Source of the DNA: Gracilariopsis chorda
Taxonomy: Eukaryota; Rhodophyta; Florideophyceae; Gracilariales; Gracilariaceae
Length of the DNA stretch: 64,000 nucleotides
Direction of reading: 5' to 3'
Assembly: GCA_003194525.1 (NCBI GenBank)
Contig: NBIV01000219.1
Coordinates: forward strand, 61,353 to 125,352
Below the pieces are notes generated by a model. It ran no database searches. It was given only the letters and a program-made list of their open reading frames with translations, and was not told the DNA's origin. Within the stretch, counting starts at the first letter, position 1. Each line of letters starts with the position of its first letter. The translations under genes and the position numbers were made by a program. Below, piece after piece: positions 41,549-51,222 of the stretch.

Positions 41549-42700
41549 CTAAGGTTCACGTGACGTCAGTGACGGTTGGCGGCCATGGGGCGTGGTATGA
41601 TCCGCCTCCCTGTCTAGGGTATCTCCCCACGGTGACGCCGTGCGTTGCGTGTGCGACGCTCCGTGGTCCACGGTGACTTCCTTCTGTAAACTCCCCAGTG
41701 GGGCGTGCGCAGATGGTAGAGAGCCCGGCGACTTGGGTGAAATTTCCCGAATCGGGTTTTCCATGCCGTCCTCGACGGTAGCGCCATCCGGAACGACCGG
41801 TTCGTTACTGGTGATCATACCAGGGTCTACCGAGACGCTCGGATTTCGCGCGCACGATCGCGATGATGCGGAGACTTCCTTCCCCTTCACAGGGCGTGCG
41901 GTCCCGTTATCAACGGTTTGTGCCTTTGCCGAAGCGTCCTCTTCGGTAGATGGCACTCTTGACGAGTCACGGCGTGTGTTCCCCTGCTGGGGCTTGCCAC
42001 TGGCATCCAGCGCAGCTGGTTTAACACCTTCGCGTCCATGTGCGTCCTTCGACGGTGTCGATCGCGACGTGGCCGCTACCGCGGAGGGTTCCGTCACTGA
42101 CGGGGACTGCGCGCCGATGTTGCGAACGGAAGGGGCACTGTCGACGGTGTCCTGCGACTGCGCTGGAGCGCTAGCGTTGCCAATCCGTGTCTCACGGCCT
42201 AAGTCCCGTTGCGACGGCGAATTACCCGCGATAGAGCGGCTTGCTTCCCCCTCCTTAGACGGAGCTACGGGGCGACGAAGACTTCGTGAAGTTACCGTGT
42301 GACGGTGGAAGATCCCGTGTGACGGTAGTTGAGAGCGGCCAGGAAGGCCGTTGTGGTCCGGCGTAGCCGGGTCTTCCGAGGTGAACGGAAGGTCTGAGAG
42401 GCCCCGGGAGGGGTGTGGTAGCACGGTAGGCCGTGTCACCACCGGTGTATCGGATGCAGAGCCATATTCCAGCGTAGGATCCAGCGTAGCTGGTGCAGCC
42501 TCAGTCGAGGGTGGTGGGGCTAGCACGATGCGATCGCGAGATAACCGCTCATTCGCGTCACCCATTTCCACAACCACTGTACCCGTCGTGGCGGAGATAA
42601 CCTTGAAAGGACCATCCGCCACAGGCGAGAGCTTATGGAGCTTCTCCCTTTCAGGGTTGTAATACTCCTTGCGGACGAATACGAAGTCCCCGGAGTTGAT
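41549..42700 (-). pseudogene. GPF/Y module and long low-complexity linker, element B
   Basis: Begins after TAG 42701 with INSGDFVFVRKEYYN and DGPFKVISATTGTVVVEMGD, the GPF/Y beta-barrel of Ty3/gypsy integrases. About 320 residues of Ser/Thr/Pro/Ala-rich, probably disordered sequence follow before the chromodomain. In most chromoviruses the chromodomain follows the GPF/Y within tens of residues, so this spacer is unusually long. It contains repeated SKEGE-type motifs whose DNA forms short hairpins. Confidence 0.8.
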
Positions 42701-43632
42701 CTATTCCGGTTTGCCACCTCGCAAGCGAGCATCGAAATTCCGTTTGTAGACGGCTTGGGCGCGGTCTATCGCCTTCCGCGCTGCGGGTACCAGCTTGGTC
42801 AGCCATGTTTTCCACTTCTGGCGGTAATCCTTCACAGAAGGGAACGCGTCCAACGTAGGTTGGGATTCCAACGCCATTGGCGGGGGTGCCCGTGAAAGGA
42901 CCAACTCGAAAGGGATATTCCGGTAGTCCGGTGTACCTGCGTATTGTACGCAAAGGTCACGGCATCCGTGTAGAGATCCCAGGTCTTGGGGTGGTCAGCC
43001 GTGTAAGCACGGAGAGCTGCGAGCATTGTCCGGTTAAACCGCTCGACCTGCCCATTAGACTGGGGATGATACGTGGTCGTGAAGAGATTCTTCACGTCCA
43101 GTATCCGACAGACGTCCTGGAAAAATCTCGATGCGAACTGTTTCCCGTTGTCGGAGAGTAGCTCCAAAGGAGGTCCGTAGGCAAACACCCAATGCCGCAC
43201 AAAAGCGTGAGCGACCGTGTAGGCGGTAATCCTCTTTAGAGGCACTGTCCGAACTAGTTTCGAGAACTTGTCCGTAATAACGAGTAGGAACTTGTTGCCT
43301 CTCCTGGTAGAGAGCAATGGTCCGAGATTGTCAATTGCGACAAACTCGAGCGGCGCCCTGGCGGGGAATAGCTTCATCCGTTTGTAGTTCTTCCGGAGTT
43401 TGACCCGGTTCTTCGCGCATTGCGTGCAAAACCGCACCGTAGCGTAGCAATCAACCACCATGGCGGGCCAGTAGAAATCCCTGCGAAGGGTTAGATAAAG
43501 CTTCCTCCCACCGGAGTGTCCACCGAGTTTCGGGTAATGCGAAAGATGCAATATCCGCTTCTGTAGCGTGTGTGGTACCACAACTTGTGGGGTAGCCTCG
43601 ACGGTCCTCACGAGGTAACCAATGTCGTTCAC
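42701..43632 (-). pseudogene. Integrase zinc finger and catalytic core, element B
   Basis: HHCC finger: HLSHYPKLGGHSGGRK ... FCTQCAK. Core: Asp in FVAIDNLGPL, Asp in LLSDNGKQF, Glu in SNGQVERFNR. The frame changes by one base near 42940 inside the conserved ISPFEL-type block, then continues (ALESQPTLDAFPSVKDYRQK) to TAG at 42701. Upstream it is in frame with RNase H but separated by TGA 43705. Confidence 0.9.
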
Positions 43633-43704
43633 CCCGAAGGGGAGATTCTCTCCGCCGTTGAGGCGTGCACGTATCCTTGTACAGAAGGGGTCCCCGAATT
43701 GTTC

Positions 43705-44328
43705 TCAGATCATTTCCTCGGTCTCAACCGGTACATAATTTCCCGGTATGGGCTTCTCAGAATCCTCGCTCGAGGCGAGTAAGTCGTCGTATTCAGCGTC
43801 CAATTCCCAGTCTTCTGGCCATTCCGGATCTTCCGGCGTATCTCCGTTCACCATGTAGCACGGTATCTCATCGTGATCCTCATTGGCGAGGGCTTCCCCC
43901 TCCGTGGGCAAACGCGACAGAGCGTCGGCTTGGGTGTTCTTCGCCCCCTTCTTGTAGATGACTTCGAAGTCAAATTCCGCTAAGCGGAGTCTCCACCGCA
44001 TGAGGCGGCCAGATGGATCCGAGATGTTCATCAACCACCTCAATGAGGAGTGATCCGTGTAAACGGTAAAGTGAACTCCCATGAGATAGGGGCGGAGTGT
44101 CGACAAAGCCCAGACAACGGCCAGACACTCCTTCTCTGAAACAGAGTAATTGCGTTCGTGAACGTCTAGCGAACGTGACCAGTACCCAATCGGGTGTCGC
44201 TCCCCGTCCGGGGGGGTCTGGAATAGAGCACATCCGACCTGATGGTCGCTCGCATCCGTGTCCACGGAGTATGGTAGTCCCGGTTTGGGCAATGCCAAGA
44301 TTGGTGCTGAAATGACAGCCTCCTTCAA
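43705..44328 (-). pseudogene. RNase H of element B
   Basis: PYSVDTDASDHQVGCALFQ, SVSEKECLAVVWAL, FTVYTDHSSLRWLM and TQADALSRLP carry the four acidic catalytic positions of RNase HI. It is preceded by a frame change plus stop between 44345 and 44380 that cuts it from the RT, and ends at TGA 43705 before the integrase in the same frame. Confidence 0.92.
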
Positions 44329-44378
44329 GGAGTTGAAAGCAACCCTTTGAGGGGGGTAAGGTGGTCCAGTTTAGGTGG

Positions 44379-46394
44379 TTACCCCTTCCGCAAGAGCGCG
44401 TTGAGAGGAGCTGCAACGTCCGAAAAGTTCGGGATAAACCGTTTGCACACGTTGACCAGCCCTAAAAAGGAGGGCAGTTCCGTTTGAGTACGGGGTTCCT
44501 TCGCCTCCGCGAGGGACTTGACTCGAACGTCTTCGATTGACAACCGTCCTGGACGGATTATGTGCCCAAGATACTTGATGGTGTCAGTGAAAAAATCGCA
44601 CTTCCTCAGCTTGAGGGTAGTTCCTGCGTCACGCAGCACGGTCAACACGTCTCGGACGTGGTCTACATGGTCATCCATGTTGTTCGAGAAGATGATAATG
44701 TCATCCAGGTAGACCAAACAGGTCCGCCACTTAAAGCGGCTCATCAAAATGTCGATGGCCCGCTGAAAGGTGGCGGGTGCGTTGGTTAAACCGAACGGCA
44801 TCCGCTTAAAGCAGTACGATCCTGCATGGCAGACGAAAGCCGTTTTGTCGCGGTCCTCCTCCCGAACAGGGACTTGCCAATATCCCCAATTGGCGTCCAA
44901 TGCTGTGAACACGGTGGCGCTCCCCAGGGAGTCAATACACTCGTCCATACGGGGGATAGGATACGTGTCCCGTACCGACACGGCATTGAGCCGGCGATAG
45001 TCGATACAGAACCGCCAGGTTCCATCGCTCTTTAAGGCCAGTACAACTGGAGATGCCCACGGCGACTGAGCCGGTTCGATAACTCCAGCTCGGAGCATCT
45101 TCTCCACTTGGAACTGTTCTTCTTCCCGAGCCTTCGGTCCTGCCCTGTATGGGGGTTGCGCGACGGGTCCCGTATTCGGCAACACGTCAATCCGATGTTC
45201 GGTTGCATTAAAGTCCCCAAGGGAGCCATCCCACATAGTGGTAAACTCCCGTAACATGTCTCGCAGACGTTGACGGTGTGACTCCGGTACATGACCGAAG
45301 TCAAGGTCTTCCAGAGCCTTGATAGGATCGATTCTATCGTAGCTCGTGGGCACGTGCGTTCCTGTTTCAGGCGTTGATTCCGAGGTGCTTGGCGAATTGT
45401 CCACTGCCGCGGTAGCCTCCTCCCCCTCCTTAGACACGACGACGTCGGAGTTCGAATCCTCTGCGGAGGCAACAATTCCGAGGACATCGGCAGCGGTAGT
45501 CTTCGTAGGAAGCATGGCCAGCGGGTGCGGCGTAACTGATCCAATAACTTGGTTCTTCACCAGATACTGGGGTTTTGTGCCAAGATTGGCGACAAGCAAC
45601 CGGAACGGGACATCCGGAGTCACATTGACAATTCCGTTTGCAACGGCAAGTTGATACTTCTCGTACAACGAGGCAAGGGGTTGCAAAATCCGAACACCGT
45701 GTTGACGGGAATTGACCTGCACCATTACCTGAGTCTCAGGGGGAATAGAAACCGATGCCGCAACGCGGAGCTTCGTAGACTCCCGTGCAGCGGGGGGTGG
45801 TTCCTGCGCGGCAGGTAGCGGAACTTGCTTCTGCGATGCCCGCTTCAGCGGTCGGCGAACAATAGGAACCGTGGTTCCATCCTCGAGTTCTACTGTTCTC
45901 CGGCGTGGCCGGATTGCCTCGATGAATCGGTCACAATAATCACATCCCAGTATAACTGGCGCAGCCAACGACCGACAAACAATAAAGTCGAGCTTCACCA
46001 CGAAAGTGCCCAAGCGTACGACCAAGTCGATGGCACCCACCGTTTTCAACGGATTGTTATTCGCGTCAGCGACGTCCGGAACCGTTGTAGAACGGATGCG
46101 AGACCGCAAGAGCGGGGGTAAAATCGACTCGTCGACAAAGTTTGGGCCAGCACCTGTGTCCAGGACTGAAAGATATCTCACCATAAACTGGTGGCTCAGG
46201 CCAAGGTCAGCGTAAACCTTGTAGTTGCGCTTGGCCATAACCATGATTCTATCCGGGATCCGGTTGTTTCGTACCCGTATCCATGGTCGACGCAAAACAC
46301 CAAGGTGCTTCGAATCCGCGTCAGCGGTGTCTTCCTTTGTCAGGATTTTCACCGGGGAGGGAGGCGGCGGCGCCTCGGCCGTCGTCAACCTCAA
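44379..46394 (-). CDS. Protease and reverse transcriptase of element B
   Basis: 671 codons. Retropepsin with intact VLDTGAGPNFVDES (Asp-Thr-Gly) near residue 76, a second strand with VILGCDYCD, a Ser/Thr-rich connector, then RT: GTWRFCIDYRRLNAVSVRD, VFTALDANWGYWQVPV, PFGLTNAPATFQRA and the active site YLDD in VYLDDIIIFSN, and the connection SFLGLVNVCKRFIPNF. This piece has no internal stop. The upstream gag ends in another frame at 46433, as expected for a programmed frameshift or as decay. Confidence 0.92.
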   Translation of the reverse strand: MRLTTAEAPPPPSPVKILTKEDTADADSKHLGVLRRPWIRVRNNRIPDRIMVMAKRNYKVYADLGLSHQFMVRYLSVLDTGAGPNFVDESILPPLLRSRIRSTTVPDVADANNNPLKTVGAIDLVVRLGTFVVKLDFIVCRSLAAPVILGCDYCDRFIEAIRPRRRTVELEDGTTVPIVRRPLKRASQKQVPLPAAQEPPPAARESTKLRVAASVSIPPETQVMVQVNSRQHGVRILQPLASLYEKYQLAVANGIVNVTPDVPFRLLVANLGTKPQYLVKNQVIGSVTPHPLAMLPTKTTAADVLGIVASAEDSNSDVVVSKEGEEATAAVDNSPSTSESTPETGTHVPTSYDRIDPIKALEDLDFGHVPESHRQRLRDMLREFTTMWDGSLGDFNATEHRIDVLPNTGPVAQPPYRAGPKAREEEQFQVEKMLRAGVIEPAQSPWASPVVLALKSDGTWRFCIDYRRLNAVSVRDTYPIPRMDECIDSLGSATVFTALDANWGYWQVPVREEDRDKTAFVCHAGSYCFKRMPFGLTNAPATFQRAIDILMSRFKWRTCLVYLDDIIIFSNNMDDHVDHVRDVLTVLRDAGTTLKLRKCDFFTDTIKYLGHIIRPGRLSIEDVRVKSLAEAKEPRTQTELPSFLGLVNVCKRFIPNFSDVAAPLNALLRKG

Positions 46395-46432
46395 CTCTGA
46401 GGACGCCTCTCCAAAAGGGGAGACTCCTTCGA

Positions 46433-48575
46433 TTAGTTTCCCTGTGAAGGGGTAGATACGGGGTGCTGCCCCGGTTCCTCGACAACGAGAGCTGACGCCC
46501 GTTGAACGGGAGCTTCCGTTCTCGCGGTGTTGGCCGCATCGCCGAGTGATCGAGCGTTACCCAGATAAGCCAGAACAGTCCGCGCAAGCGGTGTTTGAGC
46601 GAAAGCATTCGGAAAATCCGTCTTAGCACGGAGATACGATGTCATCGGGACGGAATTCTTCTCCAATGGAGTGAGCGCCTCGTAGTTGGAGACTACTTTT
46701 GCCATCTCCCTCAATGAGAGGAGGCACTGTGGTGAGGTGTGCCCGTGCGTATAGCACAAATGGCAAATGACAGGCACTGCTCCGCTTCGCGGCTCTGCAT
46801 TCCGAGTATCAGCAAACCTTCCCGCATTTCGGTTGTCAATCCAACCAGGCCGTTGATTACGGGTGAAGCCGTTTGCAAACGGAACTCGAGGTGCCTGCAT
46901 GCGGTTCTTACCTACGTATAAAACCGTGTCACCCTGAGACGTTTCACGGGTGGACCCCGTCGTCGACGGTAATTCCGTGATCGGAACCGACAGACCGTTG
47001 GCTTGCATAACCTGAACGTTATCGTATCCCTCTTTAAAGGCGTCGTCCCCTATAAGCGAGAGAGAAGGGGAGTTATTCTCCAACATCAACGCTTTCGCGG
47101 CTTTAGACCTGGCAGCAGGAGCACGGGCGCGGAGTGCATCACCCTCAGCTCGAGCAAACTGTACGAGCTCGAGATAGGTGAGCTTCCGTTTCTCCTCCCG
47201 GTGACGGGCGACGAGGCTCTTGATAGCCGGATCAAGTCCATCGATGAACATCGTGCAACGCTCCCCAGCTATTACCACAACGGTGGAAAGCCTTATTCAG
47301 GCGTACCGAGTATTCGGTTTCGAGCTCACCTGAGCGTTGAAGAGTATCTCGCAATGCGAGGATTGCCGACTGAATGGCGGTATTTGTGGCGTATGAGCGC
47401 AACAAATATTGAAGTGCTTCAGGCCAGCAGGTGACTCCTCCTTCGGAGGCTCGCGAGGACCCTCGCACAGAGTTGTACTGGTCCTCGGCGATTCCCCGTA
47501 AGAAATAAGGCAGCGCAATGTAGGGCTGGCCTTCGTTCATTCCGAGAATATCGGCTTCCGCCACGTAGCGTGCGAGGAAATCCAGAACCAAAATGGGGTC
47601 TTCTCCAGTAAAGTACTGGTTGCGGAGTGAAAGTTGCATCCGTTTGATACAGTCTTTCACTCTACCCGTTCCACGGGGGGTACGCTCCAGTGAGGAGTCT
47701 TCCAGCCGATAGTATCGGTACGATAGAAGCTTCCGGTACAAGTTGTTGGTTGGCTTCAACTCCTTGAGACCGGAATGTCTTCTACCCTTCGAACGAGAGC
47801 AAATCCCACCAGCGGTGGTATCAGACGGCTTGAAGCGGGAAGAACGCCCTCGGCGATCACCTTCAGGTTCAGAATCCGAGGAATCGGAGGGATCCGAGTG
47901 GCTCGGTGCAGAATCTGAAGATGTCGACGTGTCCGAATCAGTTCCATACTTCGGTTTCGACTTCCGCTTTTTGCGGCGCTTTCGATCTCCCTTGCGCTCA
48001 TCGCGCTGAGAGGCAATGACCGGCTCCGCCGGACGGGGCTGTACCACGTGAATGGATCGCTCCAACGTCTCCAGACGGTTCCGTACCCGATTGAATCGGT
48101 CTTCAACTCCTTCCACGAAGGCTGCAGGGCTATCAAAGCACTCCAACAATTTTTTGGCGTCTAACCGGAGAATGCGGAGGTCCTCGGCTATATCCTTCAC
48201 AGGATGAGCCTCAACCACGCCTCGGAGAGAGGTAAACTCCCCCACAAGGGTGTTGTGAGCAGCGCGCAAGGCGCGAAGCTGCTCTTCCAGGTGGGATACA
48301 TGGGAGTTGTCAGCCTGCCCGGGTGTCGGGGATTGAACCGCTACAGCGGGAACAGCCATAGACGATCCAGCACCTGGAGACAGGTTTTCCAACAGGGTTG
48401 GCGGAATATTCCGGTCTTCCGGTTGACGACTCGGAGGACGAGGTGGGGCCTTGGTTGCAAGAGTAGAGCCAGCCCGAATTGGGATTCTCGAAGCAACCCG
48501 GTCACCGGGAACAGCGCTGTCACGGGAGCGACTGCGAGTGGTTACAGGTTCGGCATCCGAAGGCTTCCTCGACAT
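46433..48575 (-). pseudogene. gag of element B
   Basis: N-terminal part 48575-47232 (447 codons): a disordered basic head, a coiled coil (HLEEQLRALRAAHNTLVGEF), a Lys/Arg then Ser/Asp-rich stretch (KRRKKRKSKPKYGTDSDTST), and the capsid helices (FTGEDPILVLDFLARYVAEA). A frame change near 47275 leads to 47278-46433, which completes the capsid (ERCTMFIDGLDPAIKSLV) and carries a CCHC knuckle CHLCYTHGHTSPQC. The gag is long for Ty3/gypsy. No start other than 48575 precedes the coiled coil in that frame. Confidence 0.85.
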
Positions 48576-48660
48576 AATGACCCTTCCAGACGGAAAGAAC
48601 CGAAACTTCCGGATAACGGCCTCGAAAGAGGAAACAACACACGATAGTGGTTAAAACTTC

Positions 48661-48675
48661 TAGGTCGGGAGACCA
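48661..48675 (-). promoter_or_regulatory. Candidate primer-binding site of element B
   Basis: On the minus strand TGGTCTCCCGACC begins three bases inside the 5' LTR and starts with the TGG expected for a tRNA CCA end. The segment GGTCGGGAGACC can also fold on itself, so self-priming as in Tf1/sushi elements cannot be excluded. The tRNA is not identified. Confidence 0.5.
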
Positions 48676-48678
48676 CTT

Positions 48679-49570
48679 TGTGGTGCAATGCCCGGCGACG
48701 GGAGAACACCACGAAAACGTTCAGGATCTTCCTCTCACAAGGTGAACGCAGTAGCGGAGCCCTCCCAGGGGTGACACGACTAGTTCAGTTGTAAGCCGAG
48801 GTCAGCCTTCACGACTTGCGTAGAAAGGGGTAGCTGGCAAACCAGAAAAGCTCCGTCCACACGGTTTATTGCTCCAAGTAAAAGGCACGAGTCCAAACGG
48901 TGGTGCACACGACAATGAGGCGGTGTGAGCCGCAGATAGCACAGGCTACCAAAAAAGGGGAAAAGGAAAAGGAAAAGAAATAGAAAAGTGAGGGAAAAGG
49001 GGGCGAATCACAAGAGCGACTCGATGGATATCGGCAGGGCCGGGTGAAACCGTATACACGGCGAAGCCACAACTGTGAGTAGACTGGTATCCCAGAAATG
49101 GATTCTGTTAAGCGAGCAAGGGGGTTGAACAAACCGTATGCAACGGGATACCTCTCCGTGGTGGAGTCGAGTACCGCCGAAGGCGTGAATGTTCGGAGCC
49201 AAGTCCTTGGTTAGACACCCTTCTTCGGGAAGATTCTAAGCAGGAACACCCTTGTTGGGGAAGTTTACTGAGGTGCAGTGGCGGTTGCCGCTGCACTAAG
49301 TACAGTAGACTACCCAGTGTAATAACTAAATAAATAAATAAATAAATAGAATATTTCTAACCATGTATCCACTACAGTACCACCACCCGTGTGACACGTG
49401 AGCGAGCCGTTGCCACGGCGCATTCCGGCTATGCCGTGCACCACGTGTATGCCCACTGTCGCCGCATTGCTCCTGTTCATAACAGTGTAGTAAGTGCCAT
49501 CCCCGATGTATCGGAAATTATGAACCAGTGCCTGGAATCCCCCCCCCCCTTGAGAAGGGCGTGCACTACA
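48679..49570 (-). repeat. 5' LTR of element B
   Basis: 892 bp, same length as the other copy including the C11 run near 49539-49549. Ends TGCACTACA followed by GTTAG at 49571-49575. Confidence 0.95.
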
Positions 49571-51219
49571 GTTAGACACGCTGTACATCTATGGAGGACG
49601 GATTGCAAGTAGTTGTCGACTTGCTCATTCCACAGCATGTTTCTTTCTAACAACATCCTTATGTCTGAGTATGTAGAGTGTCCGCAGAGGTGCTTGTGAA
49701 CTTTGTCCACAATCTTCTTAACATCCTTCCAGGGTTTCTTCGCTACATTGCCTTCTATATGTGCAGAAGCACAAAACATGGATCTCTCGTTATCCCCCGT
49801 TGTACCACTGGTACGAAACGTGAACACCTGGTGGGGTATATATGTGTGCATATCCCAGTCAACAAGCGTGATACTGCCTTGGGTATTCCCGTTAGCATCC
49901 GGTGGGAGAATTAACTTGTTTTGGTTAGCGTTTAATATGTCACAATGACTGGTGACGTTGCGGCCGACTACCCACTGGGACGAACCATCAATGACTAGGT
50001 GTCTGATCTGCACGGTCGTGCCCTGATCCGTTCGGGCTTCCATTAAAACAGAACCAAGTATCTTCTTTGCCGCGCTTCTTTGTTCTCCGCTTCCGTATTG
50101 CCAGTACGGGCGGTCTGCAACAGAATCTGGGATGGGGTCAAGGTCTCCATTCCATTCAGGACACACAAGTTCGGCAATCAACTTCAATTCCTTGGATCCA
50201 ATTCCACTATATGGAGCTCCGTCGTCCAGGAGCGGTTCAGTCCGATTGCTTATTGAGATGATGTCGGTGTTCTTCGAGGCAAATGTGACCATGTTGAACC
50301 TTAGCACGTTCTCCGCGGAGCTTTCCTGCTCAGGAGGGGCGTCGAAGGCTTGAACTCCAGGCTTCAAGGATCCGTCTTCCTTGTGGTCGTTCTTCCAATG
50401 TCCCCACTTGCCACATTTGTGGCACTTAGTCCTTGCCTTGAGTCTGGCAAGCTGCTCCGGCGTTCTTCGTGACCCACTACCCTGTGAGTTTGGTTTTCGC
50501 GACGTGTATCTACTATGTGACGTGTGCTGAGCAGCGTTGCTCGACAGGGCACGGGATGATGAATCTCCGTTTCCGTGTTTCACCTTGTCACATTGCCTCA
50601 GAACGGAGGCGATTGCTTCGTATGAGACGGCCTTGAGATAATCATTCGTGCTCGCGTTCGAAGAAAGACTGGAATATCTTGGAGCCGCATTAGCCAACAC
50701 CGAAACCCTCTGGTTGTTGTCCACATCCGCATTTGCGAGTAGCGCGAAAGCGACCAAGGATTCCGAGAGTTTGGCTTCTGATCCGTGCGCGTTCAGTCGT
50801 GATACTTGCGCTTGGAATCGCGATTCAAAAGTCTTGAAGCTCTCGTTGTGGTTCCTCTTCGTGTTCATCAGGGTCAAGAAATCTTGAAACACTTCTGAGA
50901 CGACGGCGAGCGGAACCCTTTTGTACAGAGCCTGAACAATAGCTTCTGCACCCTGGTCGGAGCGAATCGTACTGTCCGGGATAGCCTTGCATAGATCTCG
51001 AGCGCGTCCGTACAGCTGAGACTGCAGCATGATTCCACGAGCTCCTTTTGCCACCTTGTTACTGTTGGAGTCTGCCGAGGTATCCTGACACGCCTTCCAA
51101 AGGGGAACGGCTTCTGCATACTGCTCCTGATTGCCGCGTCCATCTGTCCACGGAACCGTCCGGATGTCCCACGAAAAGCGCGGCCTAGACGGCAAGTTGT
51201 TAGAGCTTTCTAGGTCCAT
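49571..51219 (-). CDS. gag, protease and integrase finger of copia element 2
   Basis: Start codon ATG at 51219-51217 lies in the primer-binding site, and the codon two upstream is TAA (the last three bases of the LTR), so this is the first usable ATG of the frame. Gag: SWDIRTVPWTDGRGNQEQYA ... capsid helices ... a zinc knuckle CHKCGKWGHWKNDH, whose fourth ligand is His rather than Cys. The protease has LLDDGAPYSGIGSKEL, with Asp-Asp-Gly at the active site, and SSQWVVGRNVT. The integrase finger (HKHLCGHSTYSDIRMLLERN ... HRCTAC) ends where element B is inserted. It continues in phase at 36750. Confidence 0.92.
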
Positions 51220-51222
51220 AAC
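51210..51222 (-). promoter_or_regulatory. Primer-binding site of copia element 2 overlapping the gag start
   Basis: Minus strand GTTATGGACCTAG abuts the LTR end and matches the copia element 1 site (GTTATGGGCCCAG) at 11 of 13 positions. The ATG within it is the gag start. This fits priming by the anticodon half of initiator tRNA-Met, with two mismatches. Confidence 0.7.

Larger units (their letters stand above)
36756..49570 (-). mobile_element. Ty3/gypsy chromovirus B (12815 bp) with an opposite-strand gene
   Basis: 892-bp LTRs (36756-37647 and 48679-49570), TG...CA ends, GTTAG duplications. On the minus strand from right to left: candidate primer site, gag, protease-RT, RNase H, integrase, a long low-complexity linker, a chromodomain, then about 1.5 kb without a clear minus-strand gene. 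On the plus strand, between that and the 3' LTR, lies a gene of about 638 codons. At nearly 13 kb it is much longer than usual Ty3/gypsy elements. Lesions: frame change in gag near 47275, frameshift and stop at 44345-44380, TGA 43705, frame change near 42940, TAG 42701, TAG 41549. It is inserted within the integrase of copia element 2, between the zinc finger and the catalytic core. Confidence 0.95.

Noticed and set aside
39189-42703. TAG as a reassigned sense codon
   Set aside because: Tempting because several ambers interrupt good frames. But TGA and frame changes also occur, BLTP1-like segment 2 is followed by TAG at a frame change, and the intact copia 2 and NLR frames contain no internal TAG.
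36756-49570. env-like gene in element B (errantivirus-like)
   Set aside because: The extra protein has no signal peptide, transmembrane helix or cleavage site and is on the opposite strand.
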